A DNA stretch of 64,000 nt from Caprimulgus europaeus (GCA_907165065.1 OU015523.1:14383834-14447833); one strand, 5' to 3'. Counted from the stretch's first letter, positions 24,736 through 38,370 are shown. The notes: generated by a model not told the origin, from the sequence alone. Numbers and translations are program-made.

Positions 24736-26313
24736 CAATCAAAATAAATTTGTCAGAGTAAGCAGAGGTCATAAAATTTGCCTTTACCAAGGAAGAGCAT
24801 ATGAAAAACAGAAATGCCAGATCTAGTCCCCCTTCTTTATATGATACACCATTTTAACAGAGAATCAGAAATAACTTCTAATAACTGCTATAAAAGGATT
24901 TATTCTAAAGTACTATTTGGTAGGATTATCATCAATGAATCATACACTAGATGTAGTTACAAGTATGGAAAGTTTGGTTTTTAGGGCTCAAAGCATTTGT
25001 TTAAACAGAGCTTTCAAGTGCCATCAGAAAAGCTCCAGGGCTTAAGCACATCTGGACATGGCCAGCAGGACAACTTACCACTTCTGAGATACCCATTTTT
25101 TGGGAAAGGCAGCTGAAGGCCAGGAGGTGTCCTACAGCACCTCACATGATACCAAACACCAGTGTTTAAGCCCTTATTATACAGGCAGTGCATGTGTACC
25201 TTTCCATCTACTCACTGCTTTCAGACCTTATTATCTTTAACACAGATGAAAGACAATCAAATTCCTCCTATTTCTGGCCAAACACAAAATAAGATATTAA
25301 TGAAAAACTTTGCTCACAAAACTCTACTTTATGCCCTCCATGTCTTGGCTGAGGAAATACATACTCCATCTCTGCAAATTAAACTGGCTGTAACACATGC
25401 AAAATTTCCTCTGACTGAGGGAAAATCTGGAATTCTAAGAAAGAACATCACTTTTACATTTTATAAACACACTGAGCTCAGTCCTGACAGGAATTCACAA
25501 ACAAAGTCCTGACTGAACAAATCGTGTTGGACCACATTTCCCCTGACTCTTGAATTTTCCTTTCAAGATTATGAGGTTGGATTTTCCAGACTAGATCCAG
25601 AGGCTATGCAAGTCTCTTATAGCAGCCAACACAACTCACTGATTTCAAATGTTTGCCCAGATGCCGCAGGACGGTATTATTTGCTTTTGTTCTCACCTTC
25701 CTTCTTCACGCACTGCGAAAGCTACTGGGAAGACAAGCTGACGTGAAGAGACTTCTCTCAAAAACCAGAAATACCACCCAGTGCATTGTCAAATTTCAAA
25801 AGTACAAATTTAAAAATACAGAGATTTATCCAATTTATTCAAGATCTCAGAGAGATGGTAAATGCTATTAGACAGGGGTTTTAAGATAAGTAGTATCATC
25901 TGCTGTCTCATCTTCACTACTTTAAAAAAAAAGAAGCCCAACACTGGCAGAAGCATTCAAACTGCAGTCTATATTCTTATGACTCTATTTTTTCTTTTTA
26001 TTTCACCCACACTTGCTTTTTTCACCGCCAGTGGTGGTGCTTTTCGATGGCTGTATTTTCCCCAATACGTCCATTAAGAAGAAGACTTTTGGTTTAGAGC
26101 ACTGAAAGATTTGGTAGCGCAACGTGGACCCACAAAGGAGACATGGGTTTGGATTGAAAGCAACCTCAGGGACCTCGGTCAGTGGCGTACAGACATATTA
26201 TAACCACACATTTATTGAAATGGGAGACTCCTCATGCAGTGTGCTACTGTTGAATTCTTGAGTGTTTTTCTTTCAGAGGCAGTATACCGTCTCCAAATTC
26301 AACAAGAAATCAA
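24736..26313. other. Non-coding stretch, nothing recognised
   Basis: Unique sequence. The frame at 25162-25512 has no recognisable domain. Confidence 0.55.
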
Positions 26314-26466
26314 ATTAGGACTCCTGGGTTCCATTTCTGCCCTGCCACTTACCCATGATAAGATATTGGGCAAATCATTTAACATAAATAAGCTTCAGTT
26401 TATAGAGCTGAAATACTGCACATGGGTGTAGTAAGACTGATGAAAAGTACTATAATGGTATTATTA
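26314..26466 (+). mobile_element. MIR/CORE-SINE relic (amniote type)
   Basis: Clear ordered matches to an amniote MIR: 'AGGACTCCTGGGTTCCATTT' then CTGCCCTGCCACTTAC, 'TATTGGGCAAATCATTTAAC' (canonical TTGGGCAAGTCACTTAAC), 'AAGCTTCAGTTTATAGAGCT' (GCCTCAGTTTCCCCATCTGTA), and a 3' end with AAAAGTACTATAATGGTATTATTA. The box-B-like GGTTCCATT and the CORE domain are both visible. No terminal A-tail remains. Very old and non-functional. Confidence 0.75.
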
Positions 26467-27439
26467 AAGTGCTTTCTCTCAGATTTTAAAAATTCTTTAT
26501 CAAAGATTCTCTTAACCCTCCTTGCTGAATTTTAAAGCTTGCTCACTTTCTTAAGAATTTCCCTTTCTAAGGACAAAATTTTTCAAATGTCTAAAGATTT
26601 CCTTGCAGACATTTGTACAAAATTTTAGAATAAGGTGACATATGGTGCAAGTAGATTAAAACAATTTAAGAAATTATTGCCTTTAAGTCCCAATAGAGAG
26701 TAGCATCATATGCTAGGAACTCTTTACATGTCTTTATCTGACTTTAGCTCATGGTTCTGGGTACGTGTGAGACAGGGCAGCTGTTTCCCTCTCCATCATC
26801 TCAGTCCTGCCCCAGAAGCCATTCCGTTTCAGTTTGGTCTGTGCTTGGGCTCTGTCAAGCAACTATTAGTTTGTGTAACTTTTTCAAACCAATGAAATTG
26901 TCTTAAGTTCAGTCTTTTAATGCACAAATTAATGTTCACCCTGAGGATCAGATGCAGCAGATTAAAAGCACTAAGGGGAGTCAGGCTACATCAATTAATA
27001 TTTGAGAGACCAATGATTTCATATACAGCCAAATTTAGCAATGGTGTAAGGTACCCATGCTGAAATGAACAGAAATATCCACTCAGTACTAATCTTTACT
27101 CATAGTATATGTGAAACTAGAAAGAGCTCATAAAATGCAAATGCAAGGAAGAAGTAGCATCTTTATCATTATGTACCAGGTAAGAAACATTTATCTTCTC
27201 ATGACCTGCAAAGTTGCGTAGTGCTCCCATTTTACACACAGAAACAGAAAAGCAAAGACTAACATTTCCAGGATAACTCCCTAATTTTGGTTATTTAGCT
27301 TGAGGCACCATGCATAGAAGAATCTTGGATAACGCCTAAACTGTTTACAGTCTTCATCCAGACTTCCTTTATAGTCCATGAACAGAAGTGAGCCCTTACA
27401 TGAGGGTCTATTTCAGATGCCTTTCCTTTGTGACAGGCT
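26467..27439. other. Non-coding stretch with faint repeat relics
   Basis: At 27030-27110, 'GCCAAATTTAGCAATGGTGT' leading into ACCCATGCTGAAATGAACAG and ATCCACTCAGTACTAATCTTTAC resembles the old amniote MITE-like family seen at 4975. At about 27135-27290, a 'CCATTTTACACACAGAAACA' motif weakly recalls a reverse MIR. Neither is strong enough for a firm separate call. Confidence 0.4.
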
Positions 27440-27640
27440 GAATCTCACCTCTAAGTGCCTAATATTCTCCAACTGACTGCAAAGGGAGTCCAAATGAGGA
27501 TGGAGGTACCTACACTATATGCAACTAAATGCCAGCGAGAAGATCCTTTGACCCTGGTTTTCAGAAGCTCTAAGCATTTCTGGCACCTAATGAAATCTAT
27601 AAAAGCTACAAGTGCTTAGCCCTTACTTGAATCAAAGATG
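27440..27640. mobile_element. Ancient amniote MITE-like relic
   Basis: 'CCTGGTTTTCAGAAGCTCTA' then AGCATTTCTGGCACCTAATG and 'AAAAGCTACAAGTGCTTAGC' match a pattern I remember from turtle and crocodilian genomes ('CCTGATTTTCAGAGGTGCTGAGCACC...GAAGCTGTGAGTGCTCAGC', often palindromic, with TTAGGCACCTAAAT ends). The upstream 'AAGTGCCTAATATT' at about 27453 would be one such end. No coding capacity; the family name is uncertain. Confidence 0.45.
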
Positions 27641-30600
27641 CATAAAAAGGAGCTTTCCAGAATTAAAGCACAGTAATTGGGAGATCATGTTGTGAATTCA
27701 TTAGCAGTTTGTTAATTCAAAACATTAACATCATAAGCACAGGGTAGGAGCCTTACTGCTCCTACAGTCTTTTTTTTTTTTTAAGATGATGTCATCTCTC
27801 CAGCTACAAGTAGTACCAGGTTCAGCTTGACCATGAAGAAATCTAATATAGGATGCTCCACTAGAGACCCCATCACTTCAACCACAATTGGACCTCTGGT
27901 GCTACCCTACCAGGAAAACTTTCTGATCAGTTCTTCTGTTGCGATAGCACATTCCATACCTGCTTTAGAGCAAGAGCATTCTTCAGCAAATGGGACAGTC
28001 ACTGAGAGGGTTTCTACAGGTTTTGTGGAAGTTGTGCAGTTGCCTCTCTTGCTCTTTACAAGTATTCTTTTTCCTCCTTTCCTCTTCAGTGAAAAATGAA
28101 ATCTGATCTTCACAGATGGAAAATTAAGTATTGCCAGCATGGTCAATATACCCAACAGCCATTCAAACTGGTCTGATAAATGAAAGTATTTAAATAGTTG
28201 CAACTAAAATAAGCAACAGAAGGTGGGAAAAGAAATGCATAATTATGCCAGTGAGTAGGGTATTGTTTATGTTTTATCAATTGGAGCATCACAAAGTACA
28301 CAGAACACAAACTACTATTAGCATTTTTGCTTGCCTTAATATCTGCATACTAAATCACAGTATGTGGGGTATACAACATTTAGAAAGACTATAAATTAGC
28401 TTGGTTTCTTCAACTGATGTGTCAGCTTTGTCAATTGGTCATTCAGACCCCACTGCCATGAAGATTCCTCAAAAATATAAAATGGCCAATCCCAATCATG
28501 ACGCAACATGATCACTTTAAATTGACTCCATTCCCTACATGATGTCTCCATGTTTGCAGGTGCTGTGTGTTAGAAATACTGGAGATGAGGTAAACAAGAA
28601 CACATAAATTAATAGAATCACCCTTCTCTTCTACATGGTCACCTCGATCTCCAGGGGCCCAAGCAGCAAAAAAAAGGCCACAAAGTAGTAGTGGAGAGAA
28701 GGTCTTCATGGCTGTCCTTTCTTTACCCTTCACTAAGTGACTTTTCAGGGACTTTCCTGCATGTTAAGCATCTTTTTTGCATTGCTTAATATTGTTATTA
28801 ATAATTCATATTTTTGTCTTTCTCCTCTCACTCTGACAACTTTTATTTTTAATCAATGGGCATGTGTCAAATTGCTTTGTTATTTATTTATAATGTAAGC
28901 CGACAAAAGAATGGGATATGTAGTATAAAGCTGAGAGAGTGTTCCTTTCCTACAGCTGATATCCTCAGTAATAACTACGTGTCTTGTTCTAATGAGTAGG
29001 GTCCAAAAAGCCAATTTTGCTACAAATAATGGAGGACATATTTAGTAGATTTATACAATTGGATGCCTCTCCTCTGTCCCCATATTCATGAAATAAAAGT
29101 TGAAAAAGTATGTTTATTCGTACACACGCACATTGTCTTTGAGAAAGAAAAGGAACAGAGTGCACAAAGGTGTTAATAACAACATACCAAATACCGATGC
29201 ACTTACTCAGACAAATGTATTGCTCAGATCAATGTGCTTTGTCCCCTAATATATCAATAATTCTCACAAGCTGCTTACAGCAGAAACCTGTACCACTCTT
29301 TTCAGCTAACAAAACCCAAACAGAATAACTAACTTGCCCCAGACTAGAGAGGAATTTGGTAGCACAATGCCTGCTTCAACTGGCAGCTCAGCAGGGCTCA
29401 TGCATTTTTCCCATGCATTATGAAGCACCTTACCTCATAAAGCTGGGAAAACAATTAAATGTTTCCTCATTGGACACGTGAAAAGTAAGCTGTTGATTAC
29501 AATTGGCTTACACATTACCTACTTGGGATTTGACTCTTACGCCCTCTTCACATACATGTATTTTACCTTGACTGCTACTTGAGAACTCATTTAGTTACTC
29601 TGTGGATTTATTTTTGTCAAATAGTAAAAGCAACTCATAGTTCCAGCTGAATGAAATTCAGTGTTGTGATTGTCTCGGTGTGTCCCGAGGCAGGAGGCAG
29701 CCCTGTCTGGACTGTGGGAATGGTTTGGTGGAGTTAAGGATTGTATTCCGCAGCAGTGTTTGCCTGCTGGACAGGATGTTGTCATACAGGGTGTAGTCAT
29801 TATAAAATAAAGCACAAAGTTATTAAAAAAAAAAAAAGGATTAGACACTTTTTTTTTGTTTTTTTGGATAACAAGGATACTGCACCATGCATCTTCTAAT
29901 TCAAAAGAAACCATAGGCTGAGGTTGTCTACTTGGACTCCTTCTGCCTGAAAAGTTCCTACTTCCCATTTTCCTATAGTCACCACCACGTGTTGAGCACT
30001 CAGGGGGGATGTGTTTGAACTTTTTATTTCAAAGCCCAGTGAGAGGGTTGGTGCAATAAATTAACATCCCTTTACATCCTGTGCCAAGCACAATGTAATA
30101 TCAGTAGATACTAGGTCCAGCAGAGTTACCTGTTATAACTCTGAAAGCCAACCAAGTGACACAAGACACCAAAAACCTCAGAGCAACCATATGGGCTGGT
30201 CAGTGAATTTGAGAAGGTATGTCAAAGAAAGCAAGGTAGAGGATTATGTTATTAGAGCATTACGTCGTTAGAGCTATGGTTTGGAGGAGGGAAGAATCTA
30301 CTTTGATTTTCAGAATAAACTGCCATAGTCTACACACACACATTTGTTTTTATTTTCAAGTTAGCTGGTGCTTCATTCCTTTTTAATTAATCCACCATGG
30401 AAGAGAGAATAAAAATTGAAGCATTTTCTTTGATGTTATCCTAGCCCTAATGCTTTCTTTCAGTGCCTTCTTCACCACGCACATCATGCTGAGAATAAGC
30501 ATGGCATTCAGAACGAGGATTGTCCCTCCTGATTTACAATTCAGGAATACAGAGAATGCAAATGGCTATTTCTTAAGAGTAAAGACCAGTTGGTAAACAG

Positions 30601-33600
30601 ATCTCCTCCATCTTAAGTCTGCTTTTGATACAGAGAATCCAGACTCCAATATGGCCATAATGGAAGTGGATAGTTCACATATTTCTGTCATGAGGCAGTA
30701 GTACCACCAGTAAGTGAATTTCCCCTCATCTACAAAATAAGGGACCATTCAGATTTTAAGTGCCAGAGGAAAATATGGACATTTAACATACTTTGAACAA
30801 CAGAAATACAGTAAAACCAGGATAACTCTTAGGTATCATAAGTAACCCCACCGCATAATCAGGGATTGGGCACGTAGGGCACCTAGACAACTTGAGAATT
30901 GGAGAGCATTGCCTTTGCCCAAGGAGAGGAACTGAGCAGCTCCAAACTTGTGACACTGATGAGGAATTAGTCTCCGATTTCTGACCTCAGAAGGCTAGAG
31001 AGTGTTCTCCTCACCTACCTTTCTCTCCCAGAGAACCTCACAGAATTAGCTTTTTTTTTCTATTTGTGTTACCGGTTAGAAATGGCACAAGCAAGTAGAA
31101 AGAGAAAAGTGTTGTCTAGCATGCTCAACAATTTCATGGATTTTAAAAGGTCAGAGGAAAACCCTCTAGACGCACAGATGAGCTGGACCACAAGACAATT
31201 AAAAATTATGCAATTTTGAAGTAACGCTAGTGTGCTGGAAAGCACCAGTTCTCCCTGGATATGAAATAATGCCCACCTCTGTTCATTGTCTTCCCTTAAC
31301 TGATTCAGGAACACAAAAGAAAAGGTGGGTATGAGTTATTGAGCTGTTGTTGGGGTTTGTTTGTTTGTTTCTTTGGGTTTTTTCATATGAATCTGGTTTT
31401 ATTCAGGGGTAAGACTTTCAGATATGCAGTACTGGTCTATTTCATCGTAAGTGTATGGCAAACCCCATATCGACTCTCACAGACATAAAATAAAGCCACT
31501 GTTGACTTTTGATAAGATTACCCTAAAAAAAAAAAAAACAAACCCAAACCCCGCAAAAACCATCCAAAAGAACCCCCAGAAATCTAAACCAATCATTTAG
31601 TGTCAGCATGTATCTGATGCTTAGGGGTGGTCCTGTCTTTTCTCACGATACGTTTTAAATTTCTTACTCATGCTGAAGCTATTCTTTTTTTCTTCTTTTA
31701 CAATATGCTTGACCAACAGATGTAGCTACATACCAAACTGATATAAAAGTACAGGGAAAGCAATTGCCACAGATATTACAGTTACCTATTCAATGTATAC
31801 TGGTACTTACATATGCATATAATTACAATCTGCCAGTAATGTGATGTGAACGTAGTTCAAAATATTCCTTGGTATGTGTTCAGTCTAAAATCTACTAGGG
31901 AGAAAAAAAAAAAAGGTAAGCTTGCCCTAGAAGAGAAGCGAGACTACCTAGGATTATCGATTTGATTACTTGGGTCTTGTGATGATAGAGTCAAAACAAT
32001 CAGATCATCTGAGGTAACACACAGCCTGCAAGAACAAAAATCAGCTTAAACTGTAAGGACATGCGTGTGCTTCCAAGGACTGTGGATCTTCTGATTTAAA
32101 CAGCAAGGAAAAGGTCAGGGCATCTGTTTTTTCTTCCTCAATGGCCACTTAATTTGGTGTGTGGCCTGATTAACTTCTCTGTGTCTCAACTTCCAAAGCC
32201 TTAAATAGGAACTACCAACTGTACACAACACCAATGCCCTGAGATGGTGTGGTGTATGTCGATCGAGTTCTTTTGACATCAACTGAAGAGGCGTGCTATT
32301 CAGGGATTAAGTATTGTTTAAAAAAATATTGAGGTTTTCATGTAAAAAGTAATGGTACTACTGCTGATGTGAAAGCAAAGGAAGTTTATCCGTTCACGTA
32401 GTCACTTTCCAAAGTATTTACTTCTACTCTACAAGATGCTTTATGCAGTATGTGCTCTTTGAAATTAAGTATACTAAGAAGTCTTCTGATTATATTTACA
32501 CCATGAGCCAAATTTAATCCTGCCTTATACACTGAGTAGACACTTTGACCTTCAAGAGATGCCAATCAAGACAGAAATTATCTCACTACCTTTCTCTACC
32601 AAAGTTTTCCATAACCTTGTTCATGTGTTTTAGAGTAATACTTTCTTTTTCTCTGTTCATTAACTATTAAAATATTCACATGACAGATTTTTGCCTCAGT
32701 TTTCCCACAGCAATCATATTTCCTCACCCAAGAGGATGTCAGGAAGCTTCATTAATTGTTTCTGAAACATTTACAACTTTTCATGGAAAAGGTAAAGCAT
32801 CTGTCTCCTAAAGGAGAAAAATCATTTCCAAATGGATGAAGTATCTCAGCTCCCCTCTGAAGCACACATGTATTTTTATACTTCTCTTGGAGATAAAGAA
32901 TTCAAGACACAGATGTTACAATCACTTTGTCAAGTTCACATGTATTATCTAAAGACCAGAACCTGTGACTTTTTCCCTCCAGTTCCAGTCTTTAATCTCA
33001 AAGCAATGGCGCTTTGTTAAAATACTTCCGGATATGGCGACAGACAAGAGGGTATCTGAATTGAGCAAGTAATCCCACAAATAACAGCATCGGTGAGGCT
33101 TGGCTTACTTTGAATTTGGGTTCTCTTCCTCTACAACATCCCAGCTATGATATCCCCCAGCCTTCCCAGTTACGACTGCCCTCTCCCACTCTACCACTTC
33201 TTCCACCAGCCTAACCACCAGACCAGTCTGGGAGAGCTGACTGGCCCAGGTGGCAGGACAACCCTCACATGTGTCCCTGAAGAGCACACTGCAGACTCCC
33301 TCACAGGGCCCGAGTAGTTTCTGCCTCTGCCTCACTTCTGGTTTTCAAAAAACCTGTAAGAATTTGGTTTCCTTGCACCCTCAGCCCTTCTGCCAAGCTT
33401 GCTTAAAACCAGACGGTTTCAAGCTAACAAGGGAGGAAGAGAGTGGTCTCCCAGAAGTGAGGCATCTTCTCATAACAGTAACTTCCCAGTATGAACAGCC
33501 TTGTCACCTGTATTTGTAATTTTCTGGATTCGTGGACTGTTATCCAGAGCTGTTGCAAGCCACAAGGGTTAGCCCGTGTGAAATACAAAGCCCACTTACA

Positions 33601-34384
33601 GTAAAAATAAATTAACAGCTGGCAGCAGCTCATTTGAGCTAATCACATGAGAGTTGCTTTCTTTTTAAATTTTTTTATTATTATTTTTTAGAATTTCTTT
33701 TAAAAGCTCAATTGGAGGAACAGAAATTTCAAAAGACCCTGTAAGATTTCTAAACAAAAACAAATCTAAGGTAAAAGCATCAGCAGTTGATGCAAATAGA
33801 GAAGCATGTTAAAGAAAGAAAAACAAAAAGAGAAAAAGACCTTGAACTTCAAAACATATCACCAAGGATACCACTAGGGATGGTCGCCACTAATTTAAAG
33901 ACTGTATTGTCCCTTTCCAGAGGGTGCATTTATTTTCTTTCTTTCTGTGTATCAGAACTGTAGCAGTGTTTTATCACTAGGTTAAACTATTAATATCAAA
34001 ATGATAGGTTAGGAATAAGCTCTACAGGTATGCACTGAAAAAGTTCTCTGCTGTGAACTGAAAAATGGGGATTGATGCTTAGAAGAGATTAGGGATATCT
34101 CGGGAGTGAGGAAAGAAAAAACATGTCAGAAAGCTACGTGTTCAGGATAGGAAGCCATGTGGAGTTTGGGGAGGACATTGAGCCACTGTTTGGTGAGAAC
34201 TCAAACTGATGTACTAAAGCTCTGTAACAATCAACACCAATGAACATATCCAGACTGAGATCCTCTGAAGGAATTATTAGCACTGAGTTACAGACCTGAA
34301 AACAGGAAGGCACCGTATGAACACTATTCTGCCTTCATGCATAATACAGGCCATAAAGTCCTGCCTCCTACAAGCAAATCAGAC
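27641..34384. other. Long non-coding stretch
   Basis: Nearly 7 kb without a recognisable gene or long repeat. It contains homopolymer tracts (T at 27769-27782, A at about 29824-29836, T at 29849-29864, A at about 31527-31540), a T/G tract (31345-31384) and many short frames. One short frame start on the minus strand (28640-28709) looks like a signal peptide and is discussed as a finding. A fragment 'GAGCCAAATTTAATCCTGCC' near 32505 may be an end of the MITE-like family. Confidence 0.5.
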
Positions 34385-34463
34385 GAGCCCCATGGAGAAC
34401 CAAGATCTATTTGGTTTCACTTGTTCAGTGAAACCAAATAGATCTTGGTTCTCCATGGGGCTC
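34385..34463. repeat. Perfect 36-bp inverted repeat with 7-nt loop
   Basis: The left arm, 34385-34420, begins GAGCCCCATGGAGAAC and ends TTTGGTTTCAC. The right arm, 34428-34463, begins GTGAAACCAAATAG and ends CTCCATGGGGCTC. Compared base by base, they are exact reverse complements over all 36 positions, separated by TTGTTCA. The next outer pair (C34384/C34464) does not match, so the symmetry stops sharply. No target-site duplication flanks it. It would form a near-ideal hairpin as single-stranded DNA or RNA. It could be a recent replication template-switch, a foldback element, a hairpin small-RNA precursor, or an assembly artefact. Confidence 0.97.
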
Positions 34464-34530
34464 CTCACCTGATCCCATTCCTGCAGTTGTCCACCACAGC
34501 ACAACACCACCTGAGCAGGGCAGTGCTTTG

Positions 34531-34700
34531 GCTTCTGCCCAGAGAGGGTGTGGAGTCTCCATCTCTGGAGATGTTCAAAACCCGCCCGGACACTTTCCTG
34601 TGCAACCTGCTGTAGGGAACCTGCTTTGGCAGCTGGCTTGGACTAAATGATCTCCTGAGGACCCTTCTAACCCCTACCATTTTGTGATTCTCTGATTCTC
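34531..34700 (+). mobile_element. CR1 LINE 3' end
   Basis: Ordered CR1 blocks: 'CTGCCCAGAGAGGGTGTGGA', 'CTCCATCTCTGGAGATGTTC' then AAAACCCGCCCGGACAC, 'CCTGTGCAACCTGCTGTAGG', 'GGCTTGGACTAAATGATCTC', and the tail 'CCCCTACCATTTTGTGATTC' then TCTGATTCT. The terminal (ATTCT)-type repeat is intact on the right. About 170 bp of this 5'-truncated copy remains and divergence is modest. It starts 67 bp after the perfect inverted repeat. Confidence 0.93.
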
Positions 34701-37700
34701 CCCCACCCTGTGATCTCTAGTGCCAGGGATGTCCTGTGGTCCACTAACCACACTGCACCCATTGCCCAGCGCTGGGGAGGAGCCGCAGCCCTGTACCACA
34801 ATACGACTTTGCTGCCCAAACATCCCTGCATTCAGAATCCTTGCAGCAGTAACACACACTGTATCAGCCTAACACTGTGGCTCCTCTGCTGCCATGGGGC
34901 TGGTCACATGCGGACTCCTGGGCCATCCTGGCTCACGACCTAAATAACGTACGTTCTCCTAACCCCTCTGCACAGCTCTCGTGGATTTATTTCAGAATAG
35001 ATGAAGTCCGTTTCCAAAAGAAAAAGGAACATAAAAGCCTTTGTAATGGAAACAGTGAGACATGGGTTTCAGACTGATCAAGCTAAAGCAGTCTTCAAGG
35101 CAATCTTTTGTCACAAACAAGCAATATTTTCACTCCCCACCCCGCAGCAGACCCCTGTGATACATTTTATTTCCTTTGCAACTGGCATCAACTCATTTTC
35201 CAAAGTCAAATACATCCACCTTCCTTACTTCTCTCTCTTGGGACTCTTTGAAAGAGAAGGAAAACATCAAGACTAGACTGTGTTGTGGGATTAAATGTGT
35301 CAGGAGAGAAACAACAGAGAAGACAATTACAGGCATGATATATAATACAAAATAAATTGAGAAAGTGGTGAGAAAAAGAAAAAGCATTGCAAAACCATCT
35401 GAGCTATAAGCTGCAGAGAGCATAAATTCCCCTATAATTTGCCCGATCACAACCACTTGGTTTAGGATTCTGCTGTACTCTGTTTCACCACTATCATTCA
35501 CACACATAAAACCAATGCTGCTTTGAGCTATGCTGCTTGATCATGAAAAAGCTTCCTACCTCCCAAACCTGTCCTCCTGCCAGCAGATAAATCCCAGGTA
35601 AATCTGCCACACTGTGTCACCTCCTCACAGCACTCAGAGCTTCTCTGCCCAAGTACCTTTTATCCATCTCCCTTCAAGTATCATTTTCCGTGGAATGACT
35701 CCCACCACCATGTCCTTCACTTCTAAGAGGACTAGATAATTTGTCCTTTGTTGAAACATTCATTTTGTCTGATTTTTGAGTGGAATTTCATGAGGTCACA
35801 TCAATTCTGTGTCACAGGAGAGACTGTGAACTGATGTGAGGGGGAAAATCATCATGGAAAGAACAAATGTCTTCATGAAAGGACACTATCACTGCCTTAC
35901 ATCTATTTACATTTCAGATGTCGTCACGGTTTTGGATGGCTGCTCTCATTCTGTCTCCAACATCTCCCTGTATGGATGTGTTTGTGGCATTTCTCTGTGT
36001 TTCCTGCATCATTTATACAATATTCTGACTACAATCCTAAACGTATCCATTCTTCTGCTCCCCTTCAAAACACCTGCCCTGGCACACTGAAACCTCTATC
36101 ATTGACCACCTTTCACAGCCAAGGTTAAAGAAGCTCTCTGGAACTTCTTTTGATTTGAATTTTCTACTGCTTTGCATTGAAGGGATCGTACAGTCACCTA
36201 AGCGATGCTTTAAATATGCAGAGAAGAAGTAACACCTTTATAATTAAAAGGTGAGCCTTCTAGTGAGAGAGGTCAAATTCTAGTAGTAATGTGCAAAGAA
36301 ATGCTAAAGCCTCATTACTACTCACAGCTATAGGGAGATCTCCTTCAGCTCAGTTGATAATTGTGTGGAACCAAAGGACAAGCACCACTAAGGCAACCTG
36401 CCTGAAAATAGGAACAGGAGACCAATCTTTCCTCTAGCGGTATTCACAGTTGGCTACAGCATTCTCCATGCTTAACTCTCCAACAAGACCCCATCTTTTA
36501 AATAGAAGTAGCAAAAAATCTCCCCATTACTTTCTTTTCTCCCAACTGCTCAAAAAGTTTTCCATTCTGTTCATCTTTTTCATTTTAGCTTTTCAAAATG
36601 TTTTATAGCTCATAGGTCTTTCCAATTTTTATAAACTTTGTTCCAACCTGATGAATAATGGAAAAAATATTTTTACAGAAAAACTAAGAGTATAATGTAC
36701 CAGATTCCATAATGCCTAGAAAAACTTCCACATAAGGCTATTGATCTGTAATACCTTCTTATTCCTCTACTCATCAATTTTAAATTGTGATTATGGTTAT
36801 TACAAATTTGTTTTCTAATAGGACTAAACACACTGAAATACTTTCCTTGCAATCTAGAATTTACAGACCTTTTAATATGTAATGCTCGGTCAGTAAGAGC
36901 CACGTTTTTTATTTACCCATTCCTAATTTCTTACAACTAGCTAAAATTCTGATTAGTTATCTTCTTGGTTTCCTTTAACTTTATTTTGCTCTGAAATAGA
37001 AAATCCTATTCTCCACTATTCAAATTAGAAGGCTAGAAGTTTGGGATCTCTGTTTTTTCTACCTCCAACAATGCAAGAAAGTTGTTTCGTTGTCTTGTAT
37101 AAATTACTTGCATCCGCAAGGAGAACTCTTCTGATCTCTAGAGAAAGGTAACATCATTCCATCGCCCTCTGATACCCCAAGACCAAATGTGCATAAGAGC
37201 ACGTATGACAATGAAGTGCTCCCAGCCCTGCACTACAGCCCCAATTCAGTAACCACAGGCCAGGGATTTCATTTGGACGGCTCAAGCTCAAGATCCTGAA
37301 GTTAGGGCCTAATGAATTTATTAATAATGAAACATTTATATTCTCCAACTATTTTCATTTGTAATTGGGATTTATGGTAGTGTGAACAAAACCCCAAATA
37401 AATTGCATCTTAAGATATCAATAGCTCACAGAAGCCAAGCTCTATCAAAACGTGAAGAACTGAAAAAGTGAAAACATAGCTCCTTAACCACGGGAAGGCT
37501 GGCTGCATACTTTGACTACTCCATATTATACCTGTCAGATAGGACAGACACGACTAAAAAGAGGTAACAGTAATGGTATGATTTTTCTTTCTTTACTAAT
37601 GACCTACATGTGTTGTTTTGCTTGAGGTATTCAACAATCTACTCTACACTTTTCAGAAACATGTTTTGAGTTGCCTCAGTAAGTAGCGTTTCAACAGTAA

Positions 37701-38287
37701 CATTTCCTTTCTTAGCTTGTCCCATACAGGGATCACAGTGATCTCTAGAAGGATACATCAGTTATTCTCCCGCTACTGATCTCCTCTTGTGTGGGAAACA
37801 GACATAAAAAGAGTTTTGCAAACAACTCAGCTAGTCAATGGCCATAACAGAATTCAGTGCAGGTCTCTACCTTCCAGCACTCTACTTTAGCCATGAAGCT
37901 TGCCTTGTTCTTAGCAATGAATGGCTACTTTCATCGTTATGAATGCTGTCCCTGCATCACCTACCATAAACAAAATTTAAAAATATATGTATTTGGACTC
38001 TTAAAGTCCATCTCTTCACTGTTTCTCCTTTTTTCTTCTGGTTTGTCTGGGAAACAGGATTTCTTTGCATTGCAGAATCAGAACAGGGAGCTGCACCTGT
38101 TAGCTCTGCAATACCTCAGGGCTCTCTAGTCAACCATCTGCTTTTCAAAATCTATTTGTTATCTCTTGGGCAACCAAGAAGGCATAAAGTATGTTTTATC
38201 ACCGTGATGCTGAAAGTGATCATTTACACTAGAAAAATATACCAGGCCAGGCAGAATTTTTACTAAGGAAAAAAGGAAGAAAATTCC

Positions 38288-38370
38288 TGGTGGGAGGCAG
38301 AGAGGGGCAAGAAGAGAGCCAAAAGGAGGGAGAAGGGAGGTGAAGCGAGAGGAAAGGAATGGGAATAAAA
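38288..38370. repeat. Polypurine (GA-rich) tract
   Basis: Strongly purine-biased strand asymmetry, with runs such as GGGAGGCAGAGAGGGG and GGAGGGAGAAGGGAGG. Such tracts can adopt triplex DNA; here it is best regarded as low-complexity sequence. Confidence 0.75.

Noticed and set aside
36345-36420. Possible tRNA-derived SINE head ('CTTCAGCTCAGTTGATAATT')
   Set aside because: Only a partial box-A-like match. There is no convincing box B at the right spacing, no cloverleaf and no known SINE body downstream.
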